DNA from: Microlunatus capsulatus | GTDB lineage: Bacteria > Actinomycetota > Actinomycetes > Propionibacteriales > Propionibacteriaceae | Assembly (NCBI RefSeq): GCF_017876495.1 | Contig: NZ_JAGIOB010000001.1 | Span: 2,356,001 to 2,420,000 of the forward strand | Reading direction: 5' to 3' | Length of the DNA stretch: 64,000 bases | Part shown: positions 42,955 through 52,041 of the stretch, piece after piece | How the letters are laid out: the number at the start of each line of letters is the position of its first letter | Numbering within the stretch: the first letter of the stretch is position 1 | Made by a program: the position numbers and the translations under genes | The notes under the pieces: generated by a model | Databases searched by the model: none | The model's input: only the letters and a program-made list of their open reading frames with translations | What the model was told of the DNA's origin: nothing

Positions 42955-44175
42955 ATGAGCTCTCGCCTCGACCTGCAGGTCCGCGACCCGCGGTTCGTCG
43001 GGGACTTCGTCCTCGCCGCCACCGTCGCGGTGCTGGTCGGCGTCCCCTACGCCGCGAGCGGCGATCCCCTCGCCGCGGCGGCCAGCGTCATCCTGGCCTC
43101 GGCGCTGGTCGTGCGCCGGCTCGTCCCCGCCGCCGCTCTGGCCGTGGGCGCGGCGGGTGCCCTGGGGCAGCTGCTGACGCTGGGGCAGCCGATGGTGGGC
43201 ATCGTCGTCGTGCCGATGCTGGTCTACGCCGCCGCCCGCTGGGGCAGCCACGTGGTCAGCCGGGCCGGTCTCGCGCTCGGCCTGGTCGGCGCCGTCCTGG
43301 GGCCGGCCCGCTGGGCGCTCGGGGTCTACTCCTCGAGCGCAGCGCTGGTCTACTTCGCGATGGGCGTCACCGGCTGCGCCGGCATCGTGCTGGCCGCCTA
43401 CCTGGTGGGCCGCCGGCGACGCGAGGACGTGGAGAACCGCCGGGAGCGGCAGCTGTCCGAGCTCGAGCGCTCCCAGCTGCGGCTGGCCGAGCAGGAGCAG
43501 CGGGCCGCCGTCGCCGCCGTCGACGAGCGCAACCGGATCGCCCGCGAGCTGCACGACATCGTCGCCCACTCTCTCTCGGTGATCGTCGTCCAGGCCGAGG
43601 GCGGCAGGGCCCTGGCCAGCAAGCGGCCCGAGAAGGGCCCCGAGGTGCTCGGCACCATCGCCGAGACCAGCCGGGAGGCGCTGGAGGAGATGCGCCGGAT
43701 GGTCGGCCTGCTGCGCAGCGGCGGCGCGGGCGCCGAGCCGACCTCCTACGTGCCCACCCCCGGCCTCGACGACATCCCCGACCTCGTCCGCAAGACCAGC
43801 GCCACCGCCCGCCTCGCCACCTTCGGCGCCCCGCCCCCCGTCAGCCAGGCCCTCGGCCTGACCGCCTACCGCATCGTCCAGGAAGCCATGACCAACACGC
43901 TCAAGCACGCCGGCCCCGCCGCCACCGCCCAGGTGACGCTCGCCTTCACCGCGACCGCGGTCGAGATCGAGGTGTCCGACGACGGCCGGGGCGCCGCGGC
44001 CACCGGTGACGGCCAGGGCCACGGGCTGCGGGGCATGCACGAGCGGGTCGCGCTGCACGGCGGCACGCTCACCGCGGGTCCGCGACCCACGGGCGGGTTC
44101 GCCGTCCGCGCGTCCCTCCCCCTCGCCGCCGCCCCCACCGGGCCGGCCGCGCCCGTCGCCTGGCGGACCCGCTGA
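42955..44175 (+). CDS. Sensor histidine kinase, NarL/DesK-type (HisKA_3)
   Basis: 406 residues. About five membrane helices fill the first 145 residues with almost no extracellular loop, so it probably senses within or near the membrane. The dimerisation/phosphoacceptor segment is NRIARELHDIVAHSLSVIVVQ (His200). The HATPase_c domain has YRIVQEAMTNTLKHA, VSDDGRG and GHGLRGMHERV. Its stop overlaps the regulator start by one base (TGATG). The neighbouring ABC exporter suggests a lantibiotic- or wall-stress-type response module. Confidence 0.92.
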   Translation: MSSRLDLQVRDPRFVGDFVLAATVAVLVGVPYAASGDPLAAAASVILASALVVRRLVPAAALAVGAAGALGQLLTLGQPMVGIVVVPMLVYAAARWGSHVVSRAGLALGLVGAVLGPARWALGVYSSSAALVYFAMGVTGCAGIVLAAYLVGRRRREDVENRRERQLSELERSQLRLAEQEQRAAVAAVDERNRIARELHDIVAHSLSVIVVQAEGGRALASKRPEKGPEVLGTIAETSREALEEMRRMVGLLRSGGAGAEPTSYVPTPGLDDIPDLVRKTSATARLATFGAPPPVSQALGLTAYRIVQEAMTNTLKHAGPAATAQVTLAFTATAVEIEVSDDGRGAAATGDGQGHGLRGMHERVALHGGTLTAGPRPTGGFAVRASLPLAAAPTGPAAPVAWRTR

Positions 44176-44837
44176 TGGCCGTCCGCGTCTTCCTGGTCGA
44201 CGACCAGGCCCTGGTCCGCAGCGGCTTCCGGATGCTGATCGAGGCCGAGGACGACCTCGTCGTCGTCGGCGAGGCCGCCAACGGCCAGGACGCCGTCCAG
44301 GCACTGGCCCGCACCGCTGCCGACGTCGTGCTGATGGACATCCGGATGCCCGTCGTCGACGGCGTCGAGGCCACCCAGCGGCTGACGGCGGCCGGCCACC
44401 CCGCCCGCGTGCTGGTGCTCACCACCTTCGACCTCGACGAGTACGTCTTCGCCGCCCTCAAGGCCGGCGCCAGCGGCTTCCTGCTCAAGGACGCCCGACC
44501 GGCGGAGCTGCTCAGCGCCATCCGGGACGTGGCCGCCGGCGACGCCGTGGTGGCCCCCAGCGCCACCCGCCGGCTGCTCGCCCAGGTGGTGCCCACGCTG
44601 CCGGGCCGGCCGACCGAGCACGCCCCGGACCCCCGGCTGGCGCTGCTCACCGCCCGCGAGCTCGACGTGCTGGCCGAGATCGCCGCCGGCGCCAGCAACA
44701 GCGAGATCGGTGCTCGGCTGTACCTGGCCGAGGGAACCGTCAAGACCCACATCGGCCGGCTGCTGGCCAAGCTGGAGATCCGGGACCGTGTCGGGTTGGT
44801 GCTGTTCGCCTACGAGACCGGGGTCGTCACGGTCTGA
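44175..44837 (+). CDS. Response regulator, NarL/LuxR type
   Basis: 220 residues. Receiver domain with the acidic pair in LVDDQ, phospho-Asp55 in VLMDIRMPVVDG, Thr in LVLTTFD and Lys in LLKDARP. The C-terminal LuxR HTH is LTARELDVLAEIAAGASNSEIGARLYLAEGTVKTHI. Coupled to the kinase. Its most likely targets are its own promoter and the ABC genes that begin 106 bp downstream. Confidence 0.95.
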   Translation: MAVRVFLVDDQALVRSGFRMLIEAEDDLVVVGEAANGQDAVQALARTAADVVLMDIRMPVVDGVEATQRLTAAGHPARVLVLTTFDLDEYVFAALKAGASGFLLKDARPAELLSAIRDVAAGDAVVAPSATRRLLAQVVPTLPGRPTEHAPDPRLALLTARELDVLAEIAAGASNSEIGARLYLAEGTVKTHIGRLLAKLEIRDRVGLVLFAYETGVVTV

Positions 44838-44840
44838 CCC

Positions 44841-44860
44841 GGGGTCCGACCGCGGACCCC
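44841..44860 (+). terminator. Hairpin after the response regulator
   Basis: GGGGTCCG (44841-44848) and CGGACCCC (44853-44860) pair perfectly around ACCG, 4 bp after the stop. It could also be an operator for the regulator, since an ABC promoter follows. Confidence 0.6.
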
Positions 44861-44905
44861 CTCGGCGGGGCCCGCGCTCCGATGCGGTCCGGGGTCCCGC
44901 GTTCC

Positions 44906-44911
44906 TAGGTT
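44906..44911 (+). promoter_or_regulatory. -10 box of the ABC transporter operon
   Basis: TAGGTT, with a predicted start near 44918 and a 26-nt leader containing GAAGGGA. Confidence 0.5.
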
Positions 44912-44943
44912 GAGGCCGACACCTCGACCGAAGGGACTTCCCC

Positions 44944-45741
44944 GTGCGCACCACCCTCGAGCCGCCCACCGGCGCCGACCCCACCCCGGGCACCCGCCCC
45001 GGCCGCCCCGCCGCCGGGGACGCCGCCGTCCGCGCCGTCGACCTGGTCAAGACCTACGGCAGCGGCCGGACCGCCGTCCGGGCCCTGGACGGGGTCAGCG
45101 TCGACGTCACCCGCGGCCAGCTGACCGCCGTGATGGGGCCGTCGGGGTCCGGCAAGTCGACCCTCATGCACTGCCTGGCCGGCCTCGACACCGTGACCAG
45201 CGGCCAGGTCTTCCTCGGCGGCCGCGAGATCTCGGGCCTCCGCGACCGCGAGCTCACCGCCGTCCGCCGCGACCAGGTCGGCTTCGTCTTCCAGGCCTTC
45301 AACCTGCTGCCGACGCTCACCGCGGCGCAGAACATCACGCTGCCGCTGGAGCTGGCCGGCCGGCGCGTCGACCCGGGCCTGCTGCAGGCCACCGCCGTCA
45401 GCCTCGGCCTGCAGGACCGGCTGTCCCACCGGCCCAGCGAGCTCTCGGGCGGCCAGCAGCAGCGGGTGGCCATCGCCCGCGCCCTCATCACCCGCCCCGA
45501 CGTCGTCTTCGCCGACGAGCCGACCGGCGCCCTCGACTCCCGCACCGGGCAGCAGCTGCTGGCCCAGCTGCGCAGCGCCAGCCGCGAGCTGGGCCAGACC
45601 ATCGTCATGGTCACCCACGACCCCGGCGCCGCCGCGCACGCCGACCGGGTGCTGCTGCTCGCCGATGGCGCCCTGGTCGACGACCTCGACGCCCCCGGTC
45701 CCGACGACCTGCTGGCCGCGCTCACCCGGCTGGGGTCCTGA
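44944..45741 (+). CDS. ABC transporter ATPase, MacB/LolD type
   Basis: 265 residues. Walker A GPSGSGKST, Q-loop VFQAFNLLPTL, signature LSGGQQQRVAIARAL, Walker B VVFADEPTGALD and the His switch MVTHDPGAA. These ATPases pair with FtsX-fold permeases that work as mechanotransmitters rather than classical transporters. GTG 44944 after GAAGGGA. The permease starts one base after its stop. Confidence 0.95.
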   Translation: MRTTLEPPTGADPTPGTRPGRPAAGDAAVRAVDLVKTYGSGRTAVRALDGVSVDVTRGQLTAVMGPSGSGKSTLMHCLAGLDTVTSGQVFLGGREISGLRDRELTAVRRDQVGFVFQAFNLLPTLTAAQNITLPLELAGRRVDPGLLQATAVSLGLQDRLSHRPSELSGGQQQRVAIARALITRPDVVFADEPTGALDSRTGQQLLAQLRSASRELGQTIVMVTHDPGAAAHADRVLLLADGALVDDLDAPGPDDLLAALTRLGS

Positions 45742-45742
45742 C

Positions 45743-48205
45743 GTGCGGCGCGCCTGGCGCGAGCTCCGCGCCCACCCCGACCGCACCGTCTCCATCGGCC
45801 TCGCCGTCGTGGTCAGCGTCGCCTTCGTCGTCGCCTGCCTGGTCTTCGTGGCCACCGAGACCCGCGGCGTCGGCCAGCAGCTGAGCGCCCCGTCCTCCAC
45901 CAGCGACGTGCTGGTGAGCACGGGCACCGACCCGGCCCCTGTCGCCGCCGCCGCGACCGGCCTGCCGGGCGTGGCCGCCGTGTCCACCACGGCCAGCACT
46001 TACGTCGCCTTCAGCACCGCCGAGGGCCCCGGCGCGATGGAGCTGACCACGCTCCCCGACCGGCCGGAGTTCCGCTGGTCGACGCTGTCGTCGGGCCGCT
46101 GGCCCACCACCGCCGACGAGGTGGTGCTGAGCCCCGGCACGGCGTCGTCCTACGGCGTGGCCGAGGGCGGCGTCCTCACCCTGGACCCGCAGGGCGACCG
46201 GCCGGCCCGGCGGCTCGTGGTGACCGGACTGCTCGCCGAGGGCGGCGGGCTGCTGGCCGACCTCGGCGACCACGGCGTCGTGGCCCCGGCCTTCGCCGCC
46301 GGCCTGTCCCCCGGGGAGCTCTCCGGCACCGTCCTCGTCCGGGTGACCCCGGGGACCGATCCCGGCACGGTGGTCGCGGCCCTGCGACCCGTCGTCGGCG
46401 AGACCGGGGACGTGCAGACCTCGGCCGAGGCCGGGGCGGCCGCGCTGGAGCAGGCGACCGGCGTCGGAGACGTCTTCGGCTACCTGGTGCTCGTCTTCGG
46501 CGCGATCGCCCTGCTGGTCGGCTCGATGACCGTGCTCAACACCCTGGTCATCGTCCTCACCCAGCGGCGCCGCGAGATCGGCCTGCTGCGCGCCGTCGGC
46601 GCCTCCACCCCGCAGGTGCGCCGGATGCTGCTGGCCGAGGCCCTGCTCACCGGCCTGCTCGGCTCGGCCGTCGGCGTCGTCGTCGGGATCGGGGTGGCGG
46701 CCCTCGCGGCCGCGCTGACCGGCGGGATCGCGGCCGGCCTGGCCGTGCCCCCGCTCGCGGTGGCGCTGGGCTTCGTCGGCGGGGTGGTCGTCACCGTCCT
46801 GGCCTCGCTGGCCCCGGTCCGACGGGCCAGCCGGGTCGCGCCGCTGGAGGCGCTGCGGCCCGTCGCCGCCGAACCCGACCGCCGCCGGTTCCTCCGGCTG
46901 CGCACCGCCACCGGCGGCCTGGGCACGCTGCTGGGGGTGGGCGTCATCGTCGTCGCGCTGACGGCGGACGCGCACAACGTCCTGCTGGCCGTCGCCGGTG
47001 CGGCCGTCACCTCCCTCGGCGTGCTGGCCCTCGCCGTGGTCGTCGTCCCCGCCCTGCTCCGCGCCGCGGGCCGGCTGGCGGGACGCGGCGGCCCCACCGC
47101 CCGGCTCGCGGCCGCCAACCTGGTCCGCAACCCGGGCCGCTCCGCCGCCACCTGCACCGCCCTGATGCTGGCCGTCGGGCTGATCGTCACCCTGCAGGTG
47201 GGCTCGGCCACCGTGAAGGCCACCCTCGACGCGGCCCTGGACGAGAAGTTCCCCGTCGACCTGGTGGTGACCAACCCGGACGGCCCGATCTCCCCGGCCG
47301 TCACCGCGGCCGTCGGCCGGGCCGCCGGCGTCACCGCGACGGTGGACGTCCGCAGCGTGCAGGCCGGCATCGTCGGCGCCGACCCGCAGGAGGACGCCAC
47401 CGAGCTGCTGGTCTCCGCCCCGGGGGCCGGCGTCGAGCGCGTCGTGCCGACCGGGCTGGAGCCGCTGACCGGCCGGACCGCCCTCGTCGACGGCTTCACC
47501 CTGGAGATGCTCGGCGCGCGGTCGGGGGACCCGCTGGAGCTCACCTACCAGGGCCGGCGGGCCCGCTTCGTGCTGCAGGCCAGCGAGATCCCGCGCTCGG
47601 GCGGGGTGGTCGTGACCGACGACGCCCTCACCGCGCTGGCCCCGACCGCGCCGACCTCGGAGCTGTGGGCGGCGGCCGCGGACCGCGACGACGCCCGCGC
47701 CGTGCTGGCCGAGGTGCGGCAGGCGACAGCGGGCCAGCCCGGCCTGCGCGTCGACGGCTCGCTGCCCGAGGCCGCCGAGGTCGGGCAGGTGCTGGACACC
47801 CTGCTGGCGGTGGCCACCGGCCTGCTCGGGGTCGCGGTGCTCATCGCGCTCATCGGGGTGGGCAACACCCTCGGCCTCTCGGTGCTGGAGCGGACCCGGG
47901 AGTCGGCGCTGCTGCGGGCGCTCGGCCTGCAGCGCCGCCAGCTGCGAGGGATGCTCGCCGTCGAGGCCGTGCTCCTGGCGCTGGTCGGGGCCGTCGTCGG
48001 CGTGGTCGTGGGGATCGCCTTCGGGGGCGTCGGTGCCGCGTCGCTGGCCCGGGAGACCGGGATGGGGGCCCTGCACCTGGCCGTGCCGGTGGCCCAGACC
48101 CTCGGGGTGGTGGCCGTGGCCGCCCTCGCCGGGGCGCTCGCCTCGGTGCTGCCCGCCCGTCGGGCCGCCCTGGCCACGCCCACGGCGGCGCTGGCCGACC
48201 GCTGA
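45743..48205 (+). CDS. ABC transporter permease, two FtsX domains
   Basis: 820 residues. The N-terminal helix (about 20-42) is followed by a large extracytoplasmic MacB_PCD-like domain. Then come the first FtsX unit (FGAIALLVGSMTVLNTLVIVLTQRRREIGLLRAVGAS) and a middle helix pair. A second extracytoplasmic domain and a second FtsX unit (GVGNTLGLSVLERTRESALLRALGLQRRQLRGML) complete it. The 8-10 helix layout with two loops is the type found in actinobacterial antimicrobial-peptide and lipoprotein exporters. GTG 45743. It ends in a strong hairpin. Confidence 0.92.
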   Translation: MRRAWRELRAHPDRTVSIGLAVVVSVAFVVACLVFVATETRGVGQQLSAPSSTSDVLVSTGTDPAPVAAAATGLPGVAAVSTTASTYVAFSTAEGPGAMELTTLPDRPEFRWSTLSSGRWPTTADEVVLSPGTASSYGVAEGGVLTLDPQGDRPARRLVVTGLLAEGGGLLADLGDHGVVAPAFAAGLSPGELSGTVLVRVTPGTDPGTVVAALRPVVGETGDVQTSAEAGAAALEQATGVGDVFGYLVLVFGAIALLVGSMTVLNTLVIVLTQRRREIGLLRAVGASTPQVRRMLLAEALLTGLLGSAVGVVVGIGVAALAAALTGGIAAGLAVPPLAVALGFVGGVVVTVLASLAPVRRASRVAPLEALRPVAAEPDRRRFLRLRTATGGLGTLLGVGVIVVALTADAHNVLLAVAGAAVTSLGVLALAVVVVPALLRAAGRLAGRGGPTARLAAANLVRNPGRSAATCTALMLAVGLIVTLQVGSATVKATLDAALDEKFPVDLVVTNPDGPISPAVTAAVGRAAGVTATVDVRSVQAGIVGADPQEDATELLVSAPGAGVERVVPTGLEPLTGRTALVDGFTLEMLGARSGDPLELTYQGRRARFVLQASEIPRSGGVVVTDDALTALAPTAPTSELWAAAADRDDARAVLAEVRQATAGQPGLRVDGSLPEAAEVGQVLDTLLAVATGLLGVAVLIALIGVGNTLGLSVLERTRESALLRALGLQRRQLRGMLAVEAVLLALVGAVVGVVVGIAFGGVGAASLARETGMGALHLAVPVAQTLGVVAVAALAGALASVLPARRAALATPTAALADR

Positions 48206-48211
48206 GCCGGG

Positions 48212-48245
48212 GAGCGCACCACCCACCCCTGCGGGTGGTGCGCTC
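48212..48245 (+). terminator. Hairpin terminator of the ABC operon
   Basis: Perfect 13-bp stem (48212-48224 with 48233-48245) around an 8-base loop, 7 bp after the permease stop. Confidence 0.75.
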
Positions 48246-48286
48246 AACCCCTGCGGTGGTGAAACCTGGGGGACACACGGCGCTGC

Positions 48287-48292
48287 TAGCCT
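48287..48292 (+). promoter_or_regulatory. -10 box of the GT4-GH130 operon
   Basis: TAGCCT; predicted leader about 67 nt, ending in GGAAGGA before ATG 48366. Confidence 0.5.
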
Positions 48293-48365
48293 CCGGCCTG
48301 TCCGGCCGGCCGGACCGTCCCGAGCCCGGGGCATCCCCGGTGGTCGCGGCGCGGGAAGGATGTCC

Positions 48366-49526
48366 ATGACCGTCTCCTACGGGGTGCTCAGCACCTACCC
48401 CCCCACCCAGTGCGGGCTGGCGACCTTCAGCCGCGCCCTGGTCTCGGCGCTGGAGTCGCCGCAGGACCTCGTCGGGGTGGTCCGGGTGGCCGACGCCGAC
48501 GAGCTGGCCGGGCGCCCGCGCTCGGCCCGCACCACCGACCAGCCGGCCGACGGCAGCTGGGTCCGCGGTGACGTCCGCGGCCCGCGCCGCGCCGCCTCGG
48601 CCCTCAACCGCTTCGACGTCGCCGTGCTGCAGCACGAGTACGGCATCTTCCCCGGCCCCGACGGCGAGGACGTCCTCGATGTCGTCCGCCGCCTGCGGGT
48701 CCCCCTGGTCACCGTCCTGCACACCGTCCTCGTGACGCCGTCGCCGAACCAGCGGCGGATCCTCGAGGCCCTGGTGGCCGCGTCGAGCGCCGTCGTGACC
48801 ATGACCCGCACCGCGGCCGACCGGCTGCTGGCGCACTACGCCGTCGACCCCACCAAGGTGACGGTCATCCCGCACGGCGCCGCCACCCCGCCGCCGCAGC
48901 TGCACCGCCGGCCCCGGCCGGCGGACCGGCCCCTGAAGGTCCTCACCTGGGGGCTGCTCGGCGAGGGCAAGGGCATCGAGTGGGCCGTCGACGCGATGGC
49001 GCTGCTCGGCGACCTCGACCCGCGGCCGGAGTACCACGTCGTCGGGCAGACCCACCCGAAGGTGCGGGCCGAGCACGGCGAGGTCTACCGCGAGCGTCTG
49101 GTGGCCCGCGCGGCCGCCGGCGGCAGCGGTGCGGTGCACTTCGACGACCGCTACCTGACCGCGCCCCAGCTGCACGAGATCGTCCAGGCGGCCGATGTCG
49201 TCCTGCTGCCCTACGACTCGCGCGAGCAGGTCACCTCCGGGGTGCTGATCGAGGCGGTGGCGGCCGGCAAGCCCGTCGTGTCGACCGCCTTCCCGCACGC
49301 CGTCGAGCTGCTCTCCAGCGGCGCAGGGCTGCTGGTCGAGCGCCAGGACCCGGCGGCCATCGCCGCCGCCCTGCGCCGGCTGCTCACCGAGCCCGGGCTG
49401 GAGGCCGCCATGAGCGCCGAGGCGGAGCGGATCGCCCCCGAGCTGCTGTGGCCGGCCGTCGCCGACCGCTACCGCGCGCTGGCGGCCGCCGTGCTGCCCG
49501 CGCGCTCGGTGCTGGCCACCGCGTGA
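48366..49526 (+). CDS. Glycosyltransferase family 4
   Basis: 386 residues, GT-B fold. STYPPTQCGLATFSRAL opens the acceptor domain, and VAVLQHEYGIFPGPDGEDV and the IPHGA hinge follow. LKVLTWGLLGEGKGIEWAVDAM begins the donor domain, and DVVLLPYDSREQVTSGVLIEAVAAGKPVVST contains the E-x7-E-type nucleotide-sugar site. ATG 48366 is chosen because GGAAGGA is six bases upstream; an ATG two codons earlier has no space for one. It overlaps the next gene by 4 bp. Likely a cytoplasmic mannosyl- or glucosyltransferase. Confidence 0.9.
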   Translation: MTVSYGVLSTYPPTQCGLATFSRALVSALESPQDLVGVVRVADADELAGRPRSARTTDQPADGSWVRGDVRGPRRAASALNRFDVAVLQHEYGIFPGPDGEDVLDVVRRLRVPLVTVLHTVLVTPSPNQRRILEALVAASSAVVTMTRTAADRLLAHYAVDPTKVTVIPHGAATPPPQLHRRPRPADRPLKVLTWGLLGEGKGIEWAVDAMALLGDLDPRPEYHVVGQTHPKVRAEHGEVYRERLVARAAAGGSGAVHFDDRYLTAPQLHEIVQAADVVLLPYDSREQVTSGVLIEAVAAGKPVVSTAFPHAVELLSSGAGLLVERQDPAAIAAALRRLLTEPGLEAAMSAEAERIAPELLWPAVADRYRALAAAVLPARSVLATA

Positions 49527-50554
49527 CCGCCGTCCCCGTCCTGGGACCGCCGGTCTCCTTCGACCACCTGCTGCGGCTCAGCGACGCCGGCGGGCTGTTC
49601 GAGCACGCCGAGCTGACCGTGCCGCGGCCCGAGCACGGCTACTGCGTCGACGACATCGCCCGCGGCCTGGTCGTGCTGGCCCGCGAGCCGGACCCCGCCG
49701 CCCCGCTGCGGACCCTCGCCGAGGGCTACCTGGCCCTGGTGGTCGACGCGCAGAGCGCCGACGGCCGCTTCCACAACCGCCGGGACCTGACCGCGCGCTG
49801 GACCGACCGGCCGTCGCTGGAGGACTGCTGGGGCCGGGCGCTCTGGGGCCTCGGCAGCGTGGCCGCCCGCTGGGACGACGAGCCCCGGGCCCGGCTGGCC
49901 CTGCGGCACTTCGAGCGCGGCGCCCGGCACCGGTCGCCGCACCTGCGGGCGGAGGTCTTCGCCGCCCTGGGGGCGGCCGAGGTGCTGGCCACCCACCCGG
50001 GTCACCGTGCCGCCCGCCGGCTGCTGGCCACGACGGCGGACCGCCTGCTGGCCGCCCCCGCCGACGACGGCTGGCCCTGGCCCGAGCCGCGGCTCCGCTA
50101 CGCCAACGGCAGCGTGCCCGAGGTGCTGCTGGCCGCGGGCGACCTGCTGGCCGAGCCCCGGCTCCTCGACGCGGGCCTGCGGCTGCTGGGGTGGCTGCTG
50201 GACCTCGAGACCACCGGTGACCGGCTCTCGGTGACGCCCGTCGGCGGCTGGGCCCGCGGGGAGGTCCGGCCCGGCTACGACCAGCAGCCCATCGAGGTGG
50301 CCGCGCTGGCCGACGCCTGCGCCCGCGCCCTGGCCCTCACCGGGGACCCGCGCTGGGCTGCCGGCCTGGAGCGCTGCCGGACGTGGTTCCTCGGCGCCAA
50401 CGACACGGGTGTCATGCTGCTCGACGTGATCAGCGGTGGTGGGTGCGACGGGTTGATGGAGCACGGGCGGAACGAGAACCAGGGGGCGGAGTCGACGATC
50501 GCGCTGATCTCGACCCTGCAGCGCAGCGCCGCGGTGACGGTCGCCCGGTCGTGA
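49523..50554 (+). CDS. Alpha/alpha-barrel glycosidase-like protein
   Basis: 343 residues. FDHLLRLSDAGGLFEHAELTVPRPEHGYCVDDIARGL at the start, DGRFHNRRDLTARWTDRPSLEDCWGRALWGLG in the middle and GCDGLMEHGRNENQGAESTIALISTLQ at the end. These repeated helical hairpins with acidic and aromatic residues resemble six-hairpin glycosidases and epimerases. A stable family name cannot be given. It is always in this frame coupled by GTGA overlaps to the GT4 before and the GH130 after, so it should act on the same glycan. Confidence 0.75.
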   Translation: MTAVPVLGPPVSFDHLLRLSDAGGLFEHAELTVPRPEHGYCVDDIARGLVVLAREPDPAAPLRTLAEGYLALVVDAQSADGRFHNRRDLTARWTDRPSLEDCWGRALWGLGSVAARWDDEPRARLALRHFERGARHRSPHLRAEVFAALGAAEVLATHPGHRAARRLLATTADRLLAAPADDGWPWPEPRLRYANGSVPEVLLAAGDLLAEPRLLDAGLRLLGWLLDLETTGDRLSVTPVGGWARGEVRPGYDQQPIEVAALADACARALALTGDPRWAAGLERCRTWFLGANDTGVMLLDVISGGGCDGLMEHGRNENQGAESTIALISTLQRSAAVTVARS

Positions 50555-52011
50555 GCGCGGACCTCGTCGTCCGCAGCCCGCTCGTCCTGCGACCGGACCC
50601 CGGGCGTGTCATTGCCCGGCAGTTCCTGCCCGGCCAGGAGGTGCTGGCTGACGGCCGGGCCCGGGTGGACGCCGTCGTCGACCGGGTGCAGGCCATGCCC
50701 GACGCCGACGTCACGGCGACCCTGGCCGAGACCGTCGCCACCTTCGGGCACCGGCACGACGACCTCGACGCCGTCTTCGCCCGGCACTTCGCCGCGGTCG
50801 CGGACCGCGCCGGCACCGGCGTCGTCTCGGCCGAGCGGGCCGCGCTGCTGGGCGCCTACTTCACCCAGGAGTACGCGCTGGAGGCGGCCGCGCTGTTCAA
50901 CCCCTCGATGGTCCCCCACCCCGACCAGGACGGCCTGGCGCCCGGCGAGCTGCGGTTCCTGATGACCGTGCGCTCGGTGGGCGAGGGCCACGTCTCCAGC
51001 ATCCAGCTGCGCACCGGCGTGCTGGGCGCGACCCCGGGCGACCTGCGCGTCGACGAACCAGGCCGGCCGCGGACCCCCGAGCACCGGCCGGCGTCCCTGA
51101 CCCGGGAGACGCTGCTGACCGCCGTCGCCGACCGGACCGGCACCCCCGTCGACGAGCTGGCCCGGCTGCTGCCCGCCCGGGTGGACGGCGACAACCTCGA
51201 GCAGGTGCTGGACGCCGTCCGCCGCGACTACGTCGACCGGGGGCGCGGCAACACCGTCAGCGAGCAGGTCCGCTGGGTGTTCGCCTGCGACTACGGCCTC
51301 GACGTCGACCCGGCCCGGCCGCTCGCCGACACCGTGCTGTTCCCCGTCGCGCCGGACGAGGTCCAGGGCGTCGAGGACGCCCGGATCACCCGGCTGGTGG
51401 AGGACGACGGGAGCGTCGGCTACCACGCGACCTACACCGCCTACGACGGCTCGGGGATCACCTCGCACCTGGTCAGCACCGACGACTTCCGCCGGCTGGA
51501 GGTCCGCCAGCTGCTGGGCCCGGCGTCGAGGAGCAAGGGGATGGCCCTCTTCCCGCGCCGGGTGGGCGGGGAGTACACCGCCCTCGTGCGCTGGGACCGC
51601 GAGAGCATCGGCGTCGCCCGCTCGCGCGACCTGCGCTGGTGGGACGACGCCGTCACCGTCCAGCAGCCGGTGGCCCCCTGGGAGCTCATCCAGCTGGGCA
51701 ACTGCGGGCCGCCGGTGGAGACCGAGGCCGGCTGGCTGGTGCTCGACCACGGCGTCGGCCCCGTCCGCCGCTACGGGATGGGTGCACTGCTGCTGGACCG
51801 CGACGACCCGACGGTGCTCCGCGGCGTCCTGCCCGAGCCACTGCTGCTGCCGGACGAGGACGAGCGGGTGGGCTACGTCCCCAACGTCGTCTACTCCTGC
51901 GGCGCGCTCGTGCACGGCGACCGGCTGGTGGTGCCCTACGGCTGCAGCGACTCCTCGATCCGCTTCGCCTTCGTCGACCTCCCGGCCCTGCTGGACCGGC
52001 TCACCGCCTGA
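50551..52011 (+). CDS. GH130 beta-mannoside phosphorylase/hydrolase
   Basis: 486 residues, longer than usual because of about 100 extra N-terminal residues before the five-bladed propeller. GH130 marks in order: ALFNPSMVPHPDQ, VQGVEDARITRLVED (catalytic Asp region), SKGMALFPRRVGGEYTALVRWD, LGNCGPPVETEAGWLVLDHGVG and VGYVPNVVYSCG. Family members phosphorolyse or hydrolyse beta-mannosides. GTG 50551 overlaps the upstream stop. With the GT4 and the barrel protein it suggests a small mannan-type oligosaccharide being built and recycled inside the cell. Confidence 0.88.
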   Translation: MSADLVVRSPLVLRPDPGRVIARQFLPGQEVLADGRARVDAVVDRVQAMPDADVTATLAETVATFGHRHDDLDAVFARHFAAVADRAGTGVVSAERAALLGAYFTQEYALEAAALFNPSMVPHPDQDGLAPGELRFLMTVRSVGEGHVSSIQLRTGVLGATPGDLRVDEPGRPRTPEHRPASLTRETLLTAVADRTGTPVDELARLLPARVDGDNLEQVLDAVRRDYVDRGRGNTVSEQVRWVFACDYGLDVDPARPLADTVLFPVAPDEVQGVEDARITRLVEDDGSVGYHATYTAYDGSGITSHLVSTDDFRRLEVRQLLGPASRSKGMALFPRRVGGEYTALVRWDRESIGVARSRDLRWWDDAVTVQQPVAPWELIQLGNCGPPVETEAGWLVLDHGVGPVRRYGMGALLLDRDDPTVLRGVLPEPLLLPDEDERVGYVPNVVYSCGALVHGDRLVVPYGCSDSSIRFAFVDLPALLDRLTA

Positions 52012-52041
52012 CGCCGGCGTGCTCTCGGCCAGACTGGGCGG

